From: an uncultured Microbacterium sp.
Lineage (GTDB): Bacteria; Actinomycetota; Actinomycetes; Actinomycetales; Microbacteriaceae
NCBI RefSeq assembly: GCF_947632095.1
Contig: NZ_CANROA010000007.1
Location: forward strand, 1 to 64,000
Reading direction: 5' to 3'
Length of the DNA: 64,000 nucleotides
Part shown: positions 7,950-18,060 of the stretch, piece after piece
Layout: every line of letters begins with the position of its first letter
Position numbering within the stretch: position 1 is the stretch's first letter
Position numbers and translations under genes: made by a program
The notes under the pieces: model-generated
The model's input: the letters and a program-made list of their open reading frames with translations, nothing else
What the model was told of the DNA's origin: nothing
Database searches by the model: none

Positions 7950-9434
7950 ATGTACGGAAGATATCTGCGGAGAGAGCTAGCCGGCCGCAAGAAGCAGACG
8001 GTGATCGTCGCCGTCGGGCTCGCGGTGGCGATCGCACTCGTGATCATCGTCAACGCGCTGACAGCCGGAGTGCGCGACGCGCAGGCGCAGGCGCTCGAAT
8101 CGGTGTACGGCGTCGGCACCGACCTGACGGTCACCGGAGCGATGACCGAGCCCGGCGAGGGCGGCGGCCCGCGGTTCGAGTTCGATGCGGATGCCGGTGA
8201 AGCCGGCGTTGACACGACGACCCTGAGCTCGTCGCAGCTGATGACCGAGATGATGCGCTCGACCCTGGACGCCGCCGTTCTCGACGACGTGCTCGCCACA
8301 CCCGGCGTGAGCGGGGCCACAGCAACGCTCAGCCTCACGAACACCACCTTCTCGGGCGAGATGCCCACCGGCGGCTTCGTCGGCGGCTCGCAGCCCGCAG
8401 AGGGCGGGATGCCCGGCGGCGGCGAGCCTGCGCAGGGCGGACCCGACGGCGCAGGCGGCAGCGCGTTCGGGCTCGACTCGTTCAGCGTGCTCGGCATCGA
8501 TCCGGAGGGAGCGGCCATCGGTCCGCTCGCCTCCGTCGAGGTCTCCGACGGGCGCGCCTTCGACGCCGATGACGTCCAGGCCCTCGTCGCCCTCGTCGAT
8601 GGCTCCTACGCCTCGACCGCGGAGATCGCGGTCGGCGACATGATCGACGTCGCGGGCTCCGAGGTCGAGGTCGTCGGCATCGTGGCATCCACGTCCGACT
8701 CCGCGGACACCGCTGCGAACGTCTACCTCCCCCTGCAGACGGCGCAGGCCCTCGCGGGCGTCGACGATGTCGTCTCGACCATCTATGTGCAGGCCGAGTC
8801 GGCCTCCGGCATCGACCAGCTGCAGGGCGACCTCGAGACCGCGCTGCCGGATGCCACGGTCAGCTCGCAGTCCGACCTCGCCTCCACGGTCTCCGGCTCG
8901 CTGACGAGCGCGACATCGATGATCACGAACCTCGGCACGTGGCTCTCGGTCATCGTGCTCGCCGTGGCGCTGCTGATGGCCGTGCTTTTCACGATCTCCG
9001 GAGTCTCGCGGCGCACCCGCGAGTTCGGCACGCTGAAGGCGATCGGCTGGTCCAACGGCCGGATCGTGCGCCAGGTCGCCGGCGAATCCATGGTGCAGGG
9101 CCTCATCGGCGGCATCGGCGGCCTCGTCCTGGGAGTCATCGGGATCGTCCTCATCAACATCGTGCAGCCGACGATCTCGGCGGCGGCATCCGCACCGTCG
9201 GGCATGGGCGGCGAGAAGCCGCGCGGCGCGGGAGGATTCGGCGGCGGTCTGACCAGCGGGGGGATGTTCGAGGCCGCAAGCACTGCGGACATCGTGCTGA
9301 GCGCGCCGTTCACGCCCGTGGTGCTCCTCGCGGCGATCGGCATCGCGGTGCTCGGCGGTCTGCTCGCCGGTGTCTTCGGCGGATGGCGCGCGGCCCGACT
9401 GAGCCCCGCCGAGGCACTGCGATCGGTGGCCTGA
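7950..9434 (+). CDS. FtsX/MacB-like ABC transporter permease
   Basis: A 494-residue permease. It has an N-terminal helix (about 15-37), a large extracytoplasmic domain (about 38-320) and three further helices. The cytoplasmic loop SRRTREFGTLKAIGW and the C-terminal GGWRAARLSPAEALR are typical of FtsX-domain permeases. A Gly/Pro-rich insert (about 134-170) and a second Gly-rich loop (about 413-436) interrupt the fold. The start has a strong GAAGGAGAG site. With the ATPase 26 bases downstream it forms a MacAB/LolCDE-like transporter, probably for an envelope substrate or an antimicrobial compound. The divergent two-component system is its likely regulator. Confidence 0.9.
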   Translation: MYGRYLRRELAGRKKQTVIVAVGLAVAIALVIIVNALTAGVRDAQAQALESVYGVGTDLTVTGAMTEPGEGGGPRFEFDADAGEAGVDTTTLSSSQLMTEMMRSTLDAAVLDDVLATPGVSGATATLSLTNTTFSGEMPTGGFVGGSQPAEGGMPGGGEPAQGGPDGAGGSAFGLDSFSVLGIDPEGAAIGPLASVEVSDGRAFDADDVQALVALVDGSYASTAEIAVGDMIDVAGSEVEVVGIVASTSDSADTAANVYLPLQTAQALAGVDDVVSTIYVQAESASGIDQLQGDLETALPDATVSSQSDLASTVSGSLTSATSMITNLGTWLSVIVLAVALLMAVLFTISGVSRRTREFGTLKAIGWSNGRIVRQVAGESMVQGLIGGIGGLVLGVIGIVLINIVQPTISAAASAPSGMGGEKPRGAGGFGGGLTSGGMFEAASTADIVLSAPFTPVVLLAAIGIAVLGGLLAGVFGGWRAARLSPAEALRSVA

Positions 9435-9460
9435 TCACGATGACGACGAAAGAAGAGAGT

Positions 9461-10153
9461 ATGACCATCGCGGCAGAACCGGTGTACCGCCTGTCCGGCG
9501 TGACCCGAACCTACACCCAGAAGGACCGGGTCGTCCGGGCCCTGACCGGCGTCGACCTCGACATCTGGGCGGGGGAGTTCGTCACCATCCAGGGACCGAC
9601 CGGCGGTGGCAAATCGACGCTGCTGCAGCTGCTGGGCGCGCTCGACCGGCCGACGTCCGGATCGCTGACGCTCGGCGGCACGGAACTGGCGAAGTCCTCG
9701 GATGCCGAGCTCACACGGCTGCGCGCGGAGGAGATCGGGTTCGTCTTCCAGAGCTTCAACCTCATTCCGACGCTCACCGCGGCCGAGAACGTCGAGATGG
9801 CGCTGGAGACCACGCGCCTGTCCAAGCCGGAGCGGCGCCGCCGTGTCGACGAGGCCCTTGAGCACGTCGGCCTCGCGGAGCGCGGCGATCACCTGCCGTC
9901 CGAGCTCTCCGGAGGTCAGCAGCAGCGCGTTGCGATCGCGCGCGCGATCGTGAGGCGGCCGAAGGTGCTGCTCGCGGACGAACCGACCGGGAACCTCGAC
10001 GAGAGCATGCGCGATGAGATCCTCGTGCTGTTGGAGGGGCTGTGCGCGGAGGGGATAACGATGGTCGTCGTCACGCACGACTCCGCTGTCGCGCGCCGGG
10101 CCAGCCGCCGGTTGCACCTCGCGAAGGGCACCATCACCGATATCACCCGCTGA
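9461..10153 (+). CDS. ABC transporter ATP-binding protein (MacB/LolD type)
   Basis: A 230-residue ATPase partner of the preceding permease. Walker A GPTGGGKST, Q loop, signature LSGGQQQRVAIARAI, Walker B VLLADEPTGNLD and the switch His in VVVTHD are all present. The LADEPTGNLD form is typical of the MacB/LolD/FtsE group. ATG 9461 is preferred because AGAAGAG precedes it at good spacing; ATG 9440, seven codons upstream in the same frame, is the alternative. A strong terminator follows. Confidence 0.93.
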   Translation: MTIAAEPVYRLSGVTRTYTQKDRVVRALTGVDLDIWAGEFVTIQGPTGGGKSTLLQLLGALDRPTSGSLTLGGTELAKSSDAELTRLRAEEIGFVFQSFNLIPTLTAAENVEMALETTRLSKPERRRRVDEALEHVGLAERGDHLPSELSGGQQQRVAIARAIVRRPKVLLADEPTGNLDESMRDEILVLLEGLCAEGITMVVVTHDSAVARRASRRLHLAKGTITDITR

Positions 10154-10171
10154 GAGGTTCCTCAGAACACG

Positions 10172-10204
10172 GAAGAAGGCCCCGGCGTAGCCGGGGCCTT
10201 CTTC
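10172..10204. terminator. Bidirectional terminator between ABC ATPase and gnd
   Basis: A perfect 15-bp stem (GAAGAAGGCCCCGGC at 10172-10186 with 10190-10204) and a 3-base loop lie between convergent genes. CTTCTTC on one side and the matching A/G-rich flank make it usable in both directions. Confidence 0.85.
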
Positions 10205-10222
10205 TCACGCGGTGAACGCTGC

Positions 10223-11671
10223 TCAGTGGGTGTCTTCCGCCTCGATCTCGGTGCGGTCTCCCGACCAGAGCGTGTGGAAGGTGCCTTCCTTGTCGACGCG
10301 CTTGTAGGTGTGCGCGCCGAAGAAGTCGCGCTGGCCCTGGACGAGCGCTGCGGGCAGTCGGTCGGCGCGGATGCCGTCGTAGTACGACAGCGACGAGCTG
10401 AACGCGGGGGCGGGGATGCCGGCGTTCGCTGCTGCGACGACGACGCGACGCCAGGCGGCCTGGGCGCGGGTGATGGCCTCGGCGAAGTACGGCGCGGTCA
10501 TCAGCACGGGCAGGTCGGCCTCGGCGGCGTAGGCGTCGGCGATGCGGTTGAGGAACTGGGCGCGGATGATGCATCCCGCGCGCCAGATCTTCGACACGGC
10601 ACCCAGATCGATGTTCCAGTCGTACTCGGCCGCACCGGCGCGGATCTCGTCGAAGCCCTGCGAGTAGGCGACGATCTTCGACGCGTACAGGGCCAGGCGG
10701 ACGTCTTCGATGAACGCGTCGACGTCATCGACGGTGAAGGTCTCATCCGGGCCCGGGAGCGCGGATGCGACGGCGCGCTGCTCGGGGTGCGAGGACAGCG
10801 ACCGGGCGAAGGTGGCCTCGGCGATGCCGGAGACAGGAACACCGAGGGAGAGCGCGGTCTGCACGGTCCACGCGCCGGTGCCCTTGGCGCCGGCCTGGTC
10901 GAGGATGACGTCGACGAGGGGCTTGCCGGTTTCGGCGTCGACCTGGCGGAGCACCTCGGCGGTGATCTCGATCAGGTAGCTCTCGAGCTCGCCCGTGTTC
11001 CACTCGGCGAAGATATCGGCGATCTCTGCGGGGGTCTTGCCCGTTCCTCGGCGGATGAGGTCGTAGGCCTCGGCGATGAGCTGCATGTCGGCGTACTCGA
11101 TGCCGTTGTGGACCATCTTCACGAAGTGGCCCGCGCCGTCGTGGCCGATGTGCGTCACGCAGGGCTCGCCCTCGGCGACCGCGGCGATGGACTTCAGGAT
11201 CGGGCCGAGAGTGACCCAGGACTCGCCCGAGCCGCCGGGCATGATCGAGGGGCCCAGCAGGGCGCCCTCCTCACCGCCGGAGATACCGGCGCCGACGAAG
11301 TTGATGCCGGTCTCGCGAACCGTCTTCTCGCGGCGGATCGTGTCGGGGAAGAATGCGTTGCCGCCGTCGACGATGATGTCGCCGGGCTCGAACACCTCGA
11401 CGAGGGAGTCGATCACGGCATCGGTGGGTCCGCCGGCCTTGACCATGATGATCGCGGTGCGCGGCTTCTGCAGGCTGTCCGCGAACTCCTGGTAGGTCTT
11501 CGCCGGGATGAAGCCCGCTTCGGGGTGCGCGTCGAGCACGCCCTGGGTCTTCTCATAGCTGCGGTTGAAGATCGCCACCGTGTTCCCCTCGCGGGATGCG
11601 AGGTTGCGGGCGAGGTTCGACCCCATGACGGCGAGTCCGACGACTCCGATGTTCGCTGATGCTCCGGGCAA
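10223..11671 (-). CDS. gnd: 6-phosphogluconate dehydrogenase, NADP-dependent, decarboxylating
   Basis: Gnd oxidises 6-phosphogluconate to ribulose-5-phosphate with CO2 release, feeding the pentose phosphate pathway and so PRPP synthesis. The 482-residue product shows the N-terminal dinucleotide motif VGLAVMGSNLARNLA, GGNAFFPDT, the family signature GISGGEEGALLGPSIMPGG and HNGIEYADMQLIAE. The helical C-terminal domain is complete. Translation starts at TTG 11671, supported by GAGGAG five bases upstream; no better start exists near the conserved N-terminus. Confidence 0.96.
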   Translation of the reverse strand: MPGASANIGVVGLAVMGSNLARNLASREGNTVAIFNRSYEKTQGVLDAHPEAGFIPAKTYQEFADSLQKPRTAIIMVKAGGPTDAVIDSLVEVFEPGDIIVDGGNAFFPDTIRREKTVRETGINFVGAGISGGEEGALLGPSIMPGGSGESWVTLGPILKSIAAVAEGEPCVTHIGHDGAGHFVKMVHNGIEYADMQLIAEAYDLIRRGTGKTPAEIADIFAEWNTGELESYLIEITAEVLRQVDAETGKPLVDVILDQAGAKGTGAWTVQTALSLGVPVSGIAEATFARSLSSHPEQRAVASALPGPDETFTVDDVDAFIEDVRLALYASKIVAYSQGFDEIRAGAAEYDWNIDLGAVSKIWRAGCIIRAQFLNRIADAYAAEADLPVLMTAPYFAEAITRAQAAWRRVVVAAANAGIPAPAFSSSLSYYDGIRADRLPAALVQGQRDFFGAHTYKRVDKEGTFHTLWSGDRTEIEAEDTH

Positions 11672-11719
11672 AACTGCTCCTCGATCGTGAAGAAGTGGGG
11701 GTGTTCAGATTAGCGCGCG

Positions 11720-11845
11720 TCAGTCCTTGCGGTACGCGGTGCGGCCCATCGCGTACATCGCGCCGATGCTGACGACGGTGGCGCACACCGACATGGCGCC
11801 GATGAGCCAGAGCAACGCGTGGGACATGAAAGCTGCATCGAGCAT
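11720..11845 (-). CDS. 41-residue predicted membrane protein
   Basis: This small gene reads MLDAAFMSHALLWLIGAMSV, continues CATVVSIGAMYAMGRT and ends AYRKD. It has one hydrophobic helix (about residues 8-33) followed by a short positively charged tail. TTGGAG lies 7 bases before the ATG, a good ribosome-binding site. It sits 48 bases upstream of gnd on the same strand, so the two could be co-transcribed. I recognise no family. Its single helix and size would fit a regulatory subunit of a membrane protein, but nothing in the sequence shows which one. Confidence 0.65.
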   Translation of the reverse strand: MLDAAFMSHALLWLIGAMSVCATVVSIGAMYAMGRTAYRKD

Positions 11846-11884
11846 GCGGAACTCCAAGTTCTCAAAGGGTGGGGATTGCCTGAG

Positions 11885-11913
11885 TTTCACCCTACCGGGT
11901 GATCCGGTACCAT
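11885..11913 (+). promoter_or_regulatory. Possible promoter of rplY
   Basis: TTTCAC (11885-11890), a 17-base spacer and TACCAT (11908-11913) form a plausible sigma-70-type promoter. It would leave a leader of about 155 bases before rplY, in which I see no recognisable riboswitch. Confidence 0.3.
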
Positions 11914-12074
11914 GGAGTTGTTCCTCGGCGAGGGATGCAACGTGCGCGCACGCAGCATCCGTAATCGACGCGGCGAATCAAGCCCCTGGTTTTTTCGCAC
12001 GTCTGTGTCTGGGACACCGACCACCAAGACCACCACGCGGCGAGATGTTCGCCGCGTGCCCCGAAGGAGAAACC

Positions 12075-12668
12075 ATGTCTGACGACACCAAGGTCATCGC
12101 AGAGGTCCGCACGCAGTTCGGCAAGGGCTTCGCCCGTCGTCTGCGCGCCGCCGGCCAGATCCCCGCCGTTCTTTACGGCCACGGCACCGAGCCGGTCCAC
12201 GTGGCCCTGCCCGGCCACCAGGTCTCGCTCATCATCCGCCGCGCCAACGCGCTTCTGGAGCTCGAGATCGACGGCAAGGGTCAGCTCGCGCTGGTCAAGG
12301 ACGTCCAGAAGGACCCGGTGCGCCAGATCATCGAGCACATCGACCTCCTCGTCGTGAAGAAGGGCGAGAAGGTCCAGGTCGAGGTCCCCGTCACCGTGAC
12401 CGGTGAGTCCTTCTCCGGCACGATCGTCACCGTCGAGGTGAACACGATCAAGCTCGAGGTCGAGGCCACCCACATCCCCGAGCACGTCGAGGCTTCGGTC
12501 GAGGGCCTGCAGGACGGCGCGCACATCACAGCCGCCGACATCGTGCTGCCCCAGGGCGCTTCGCTGGTCGACGAGCCCGAGCTGCTGCTCATCGCCGTTT
12601 CGGTTCCGGCCGCCGAGGTCTCGGAAGAGGCCGAGGCTGAGGCTGCTGCCGCACCCGCTGCGGAGTAA
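12075..12668 (+). CDS. rplY: Large ribosomal subunit protein bL25 (Ctc form)
   Basis: bL25 binds 5S rRNA in the large subunit. This is the long TL5/Ctc form of 197 residues: an N-terminal 5S-binding domain (about 6-95, with AVLYGHGTEPVHVAL and VQKDPVRQIIEHIDL), a beta-rich C-terminal domain, and an acidic Ala/Glu tail. ATG 12075 follows a strong GAAGGAG. It is followed by a terminator and then pth, the same rplY-pth neighbourhood as in M. tuberculosis. Confidence 0.96.
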   Translation: MSDDTKVIAEVRTQFGKGFARRLRAAGQIPAVLYGHGTEPVHVALPGHQVSLIIRRANALLELEIDGKGQLALVKDVQKDPVRQIIEHIDLLVVKKGEKVQVEVPVTVTGESFSGTIVTVEVNTIKLEVEATHIPEHVEASVEGLQDGAHITAADIVLPQGASLVDEPELLLIAVSVPAAEVSEEAEAEAAAAPAAE

Positions 12669-12687
12669 TCCACACGCGAATCATGAG

Positions 12688-12720
12688 CAGAGGGGACGCG
12701 ATCGGTTCGCGTCCCCTCTG
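12688..12720 (+). terminator. Terminator after rplY
   Basis: A perfect 14-bp stem, CAGAGGGGACGCGA (12688-12701) with 12707-12720, has a 5-base loop. It lies 19 bases after the rplY stop. It could end most rplY transcripts, leaving pth to read-through or a promoter of its own. Confidence 0.8.
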
Positions 12721-12769
12721 TCGTATCCTCCGCCCGTTTCTGCGACCACGTCCGAAAGGCGCCTTCTCC

Positions 12770-13351
12770 ATGGCCGATACCTGGTTGATCGTCGGGCTGG
12801 GAAACCCCGGCCCCCGCTACGAGAGCACCCGGCACAACGTCGGCCAGCTCGTCGTCGATGAGCTCGCGGCCCGGCGCGACGAGGGCTTCCGCGAGCACAA
12901 GGGCGGCGCTCGCGTCGTCGAGACCTGGATGCGGCCGGGCGGCGACAAGATGGTTCTGGCCAAGCCGAACTCGTTCATGAACGTGTCGGGAACCCCGGTG
13001 GCGGCGCTGTCGCGGTTCTACTCGGTGTCTGCGGAGCGCATCGTGCTCGTACACGATGAGCTCGACATTCCCTTCGACACCATCAAGCTCAAGGTCGGCG
13101 GTGGCCACGGCGGGCACAACGGCATCCGCGACGTCGCCCGGGCCGTCGGAACAGCCGATTTCCCCCGCGTCCGCGTGGGGATCGGGCGGCCCCCGGGGCG
13201 TCAGGATCCCGCGGACTGGGTGCTGGCACCCTTCGGCAAGGCGGAGCGCGAAACGCTCGCGATCCTCGTCTCGGATGCGGCGGATGCTGTCGAGCAGCTC
13301 ATCGGCGAGGGGTTGCTCGCCGCGCAGCAGAAGCATCACGCGCCGCGGTGA
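12770..13351 (+). CDS. pth: Peptidyl-tRNA hydrolase
   Basis: Pth releases tRNA from stalled peptidyl-tRNA. The 193-residue product has the normal length and motifs: LGNPGPRYESTRHNVG with the catalytic His, KPNSFMNVSG, and VHDELDIPFDTIKLKVGGG followed by HGGHNGIRD. ATG 12770 was chosen because GAAAGG lies upstream and the homology begins at once. The C-terminus ends in a short basic tail. Confidence 0.96.
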   Translation: MADTWLIVGLGNPGPRYESTRHNVGQLVVDELAARRDEGFREHKGGARVVETWMRPGGDKMVLAKPNSFMNVSGTPVAALSRFYSVSAERIVLVHDELDIPFDTIKLKVGGGHGGHNGIRDVARAVGTADFPRVRVGIGRPPGRQDPADWVLAPFGKAERETLAILVSDAADAVEQLIGEGLLAAQQKHHAPR

Positions 13352-13366
13352 CGAGGCGTCACCGAT

Positions 13367-13410
13367 GATGCGGAAGGCCGGTACGGGACTCTGTACCGGC
13401 CTTCCGCATC
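13367..13410. terminator. Bidirectional terminator after pth
   Basis: An 18-bp perfect stem (13367-13384 with 13393-13410) with an 8-base loop separates pth from the convergent DUF4190 gene. Confidence 0.85.
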
Positions 13411-13427
13411 AGAGCGAGGTGGGCGCC

Positions 13428-14072
13428 TCAGCTGTAGTAGGTGATCGCTCCGGCGCTCGCACCGATCCCGAGCATGATGGCGAGCATCAGGAAGAAGATG
13501 AACGGTGCGATGACGCCGAGCACCAGGGCCGTGATTGCCCAGCCGCGGCCGGCACGCTTCACGATCGCGATGATGCCCACGATGATGGCCGCGATGCCCG
13601 CGAGGGTACCGATCCAGAAGCTGATCTCGCCGAGCAGGACATCATTGCGCACGGGCGAGAGCAGATAGAGCACGTCGTCGGTCATATCGAGGTAGTCCTC
13701 CTCGATCACACCCGGCATCCCGAAACCAATGCGGTACCCGGCGATGCTGGCCATGATGGGCGAGACGACGACGGCGATGACGCCCAGGAGCAGGGCGATG
13801 ATGCCGGGCATCGGGGACTTCTTCGCCGGTGCGGACGGCGGCTGGTAGGCGCCGTCGCCCAGGGCGTAGCCGCCCACGGGGACCCCGTATGCTCCGGGAG
13901 GCGCCTGCACAGCAGGACTCGTCGGAGGTGCGACGGGGTATCCCGGAGCCGGGTACGCGGGCGCTGCAGTTGACGCCTGCGGGTATGCGGGCGCTTGCGG
14001 ATGGGCGGGCGCCTGCGGCACCGGAGGCAGGGGAGCGCTCGGCCCGGGGGGAGGAAGCTGCGGATCAGTCAC
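13428..14072 (-). CDS. DUF4190-type membrane protein with Pro/Ala-rich N-terminus
   Basis: A 214-residue protein. The first 75 or so residues are low-complexity Pro/Ala/Tyr with repeats such as PQAPAHPQAPAYPQA. Then come a cytoplasmic-loop-like segment and helices at about 88-110, 143-165 and 175-205. The final pair, carrying AGRGWAITALVLGV, looks like a DUF4190 domain. Such proteins are common in actinobacteria and have no defined role. The start is GTG 14072, placed 6 bases after a TAGGAT box, so the mRNA is probably leaderless. Confidence 0.8.
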   Translation of the reverse strand: MTDPQLPPPGPSAPLPPVPQAPAHPQAPAYPQASTAAPAYPAPGYPVAPPTSPAVQAPPGAYGVPVGGYALGDGAYQPPSAPAKKSPMPGIIALLLGVIAVVVSPIMASIAGYRIGFGMPGVIEEDYLDMTDDVLYLLSPVRNDVLLGEISFWIGTLAGIAAIIVGIIAIVKRAGRGWAITALVLGVIAPFIFFLMLAIMLGIGASAGAITYYS

Positions 14073-14078
14073 GGCTCC

Positions 14079-14084
14079 ATCCTA
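14079..14084 (-). promoter_or_regulatory. -10 box TAGGAT of the DUF4190 gene
   Basis: TAGGAT, then 6 bases (GGAGCC), then the GTG start at 14072. This predicts a leaderless transcript. Confidence 0.6.
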
Positions 14085-14094
14085 TGCGGGCGGC

Positions 14095-15821
<1,727 letters not shown>

Positions 15822-15825
<4 letters not shown>

Positions 15826-16508
15826 CGATGCCGGCGAGCATCTTCGCACGCGCTCTCGGCGAGGACTTCACGCGTCTGCACCCGCAGCTGCAGCGCCGTT
15901 TCGGCGTCGGGGTCGACGCGGGGTACGGATGCATCGGCCGAGGCGTCATGACCGAGCTTCGACGCGGCCCCTGGTGGACGGTGCCCTTCCTCCGGCTCGG
16001 CACGCTGCGCAACATCATGTTTCCCGAGCGGGCGAGCGATGTGCCCTTCCAGATCGACAACTTCCCGTACATCGATGGCTTCGGGCGCGAGACGGTCACC
16101 TTCGTGCGCACCATGCAGGTCGGCCCGCGGCGTCGGCGCCGATTCGACGCGACGATGATCTACAGCGCTGCGCGTGGACGGATCGTCGACTACCTCGGCA
16201 GTCACCAGCACCTGGCCGTCGATCTGGAGCTCTCCGTGACCGAGGACGGCGCGCTCCGGCTCATCTCGCACTCGCAGCGCTTCTACGAGGGGATTATCGC
16301 CTTCCGCTTCCCGATGCTCCTCAGCGGTCGCGCCGACTTCACGGAGCGCTACGACGAGGAGCGCGGATGCTTCGTCATCGACCTCGAGGTTCGCAACCCC
16401 CGGTTCGGACGGTTGTTCGGGTATCGCGGGGAGTTCACCTGCACCTATCCGCGGGCGTCGGCGATCCCCGAGACCGTGAAGCCCTACCGCGAGGAACGGC
16501 GCGAATGA
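15822..16508 (+). CDS. DUF4166 domain protein, first copy
   Basis: A 228-residue protein with the layout of DUF4166: F-x-R-A-L-G near the N-terminus, a DVPFQIDNFPYIDGFGRET-like segment, and the C-terminal RNPRFGRLFGYRGEFTC. In other actinobacteria this domain occurs alone or fused to Rossmann-fold dehydrogenase domains; the activity is not established. The start overlaps the previous stop (ATGA) and GGGGGAG lies upstream. Its neighbour downstream is a diverged paralogue, so a tandem duplication is likely. Confidence 0.78.
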
Positions 16509-17167
16509 GTCGCGGGTCATCCGTGTTCCTGCACGCCCTCGGCGCGGACGCGGAGAAACTCGCGCCGGAGGTGCTCGCCTATGCGTCGGGACCGCCGGAC
16601 GGAATGATCGGGGTCGGCGATGGCGTGTTCGCTGTGGCGGGGAGCCCCTGGCGATGGATGCTGAGGTTGGCCGCGCCGTTCGTCGGACCCGGACTGCTGG
16701 TTCCTCGCCACGAGCCCGATGTCCCGTTCACGATCATCGAGCGCCCGGCGGCCGACCCCCGCGGACAACCCCGGCTCGCGGCGTCGCGCACCCTGCGCTT
16801 CCGCGGCGGCCTCGAGCGCTTCGACGATGTGCTGCGCGCCGGACGCGCACCGCGGACGCTGGTGAACGTCGTCGGCGATGACGGACGGCTCGAGATCCTC
16901 CTCGAGGCCTCCGTCACGGACGACGGCGCTCTCCGGTTGACGACGCGGTCGAGTCGTGTGCGCGTCTTCGGCCGAGCCATCCGGCTGCCGAGAGCGCTGG
17001 GAATCGATGGTGTCGTCGAGAACGGCTATGACGAGCGGCGCGCCCGAGGAACGATCATCGCGCGCATGCGGAACCCGCTCGTCGGCACCCTGATGGAGTA
17101 TCGCGGCTGGTTCCGGTACGAGCACCGCCGCGCACCGGAACAGACGGGCGCTTCTCAGTACGAGTAG
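16505..17167 (+). CDS. DUF4166 domain protein, second copy
   Basis: A 220-residue paralogue of the preceding gene. Matching landmarks are FLHALGADAEKLAPEV, HEPDVPFTI, VTDDGALRL and RNPLVGTLMEYRGWF. The central region is poorly conserved between the copies, so they may bind different ligands. It is coupled to the upstream gene by ATGA (16505-16508). Its 3' end overlaps the convergent xth gene by 13 bases (17155-17167). Confidence 0.76.
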   Translation: MSRGSSVFLHALGADAEKLAPEVLAYASGPPDGMIGVGDGVFAVAGSPWRWMLRLAAPFVGPGLLVPRHEPDVPFTIIERPAADPRGQPRLAASRTLRFRGGLERFDDVLRAGRAPRTLVNVVGDDGRLEILLEASVTDDGALRLTTRSSRVRVFGRAIRLPRALGIDGVVENGYDERRARGTIIARMRNPLVGTLMEYRGWFRYEHRRAPEQTGASQYE

Positions 17168-18048
17168 TCGACGATGACGGGGGCGTGGTCGCTCCACCGC
17201 TCGGCGTAACTCGCAGCACGCGCGACACGGTAGTCGACGACGCGCTCGGCCAGCGGGGGAGTGGCCAGGTGGTAGTCGATCCGCCAGCCGGTGTCGTTGT
17301 CGAAGGCCTGACCGCGCATCGACCACCACGTGTACGGGCCTTCGACCTCTCCGTGGAAGCGTCGTCCGACGTCGACCCAGCCGAGACCGGGACCATCGGT
17401 CTCGGAGATGTGCACTCGCGTGTCACTGAGCTCGCCGACCATTCCGCGTCCGATGCCCTCCTGGCCGATGACCGTTTCACCGGCGGCAGTGAGGAACCGG
17501 TCGAAGTAGGCGCGCTCGCGCGCGAGGTAACCGGACTTCTTGACGTTGCCCTTCCAGTTCTTGATGTCGAGGGGGCGGTGTCCGACGTTCAGATCGCCCG
17601 TGACGACGGCGAGCGCATCGTCGGCGCCGAGCTCCGCGAGACGCGGACCGAACGCGTCGAGGAACTTCCACTTCTCGATCTGCTTGGGGGTCTCGGCCTC
17701 ACCGGAGTGGACATACGCGCTCACGACGGTCAGAGGACGGTCGCCGAGCAGGAAGTCGCCCTCGATCCAGCGGCCCTTCGAATCGAAGTCATCGGGGCCG
17801 AAATCGGTGCGGTGCGCCAGTGCGGGCGTGCGGCTGGCGATCGCGACGCCGGCGCGGCCCTTCGCCGTCGCCTCGTCGTGGACGATGTGCCAGCCCGGAA
17901 GCGCTGCTTCGAGGTGTTCGTCCTGGGCGCGCACCTCCTGCAGGGTGAGGATGTCGACATCGGCGGCATCGAGCCAACCGCTCATGCCGTTGCGGGCGGC
18001 GGCACGGATGCCGTTGACGTTCACTGAGGCGACGCGGAGATGAGCCAT
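17155..18048 (-). CDS. xth: Exodeoxyribonuclease III / AP endonuclease
   Basis: Base-excision repair enzyme of the exonuclease III family, 297 residues. Seen are VASVNVNGIRAA at the N-terminus, the metal ligand in LQEVRAQ, GRAGVAI, the catalytic TGDLNVGHRPLDIKN, and the terminal WSDHAPVIVDY with the active-site Asp-His. The tail overlaps the convergent DUF4166 gene. The start ATG 18048 lies 6 bases after a TAGGCT box; the spacer GGAGGC would lie upstream of the predicted transcript. Confidence 0.95.
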   Translation of the reverse strand: MAHLRVASVNVNGIRAAARNGMSGWLDAADVDILTLQEVRAQDEHLEAALPGWHIVHDEATAKGRAGVAIASRTPALAHRTDFGPDDFDSKGRWIEGDFLLGDRPLTVVSAYVHSGEAETPKQIEKWKFLDAFGPRLAELGADDALAVVTGDLNVGHRPLDIKNWKGNVKKSGYLARERAYFDRFLTAAGETVIGQEGIGRGMVGELSDTRVHISETDGPGLGWVDVGRRFHGEVEGPYTWWSMRGQAFDNDTGWRIDYHLATPPLAERVVDYRVARAASYAERWSDHAPVIVDYSY

Positions 18049-18054
18049 GCCTCC

Positions 18055-18060
18055 AGCCTA
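18055..18060 (-). promoter_or_regulatory. -10 box TAGGCT of xth
   Basis: TAGGCT, GGAGGC, ATG 18048. If transcription starts at the A of ATG, the GGAGG is promoter DNA and not a ribosome-binding site. Confidence 0.55.
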
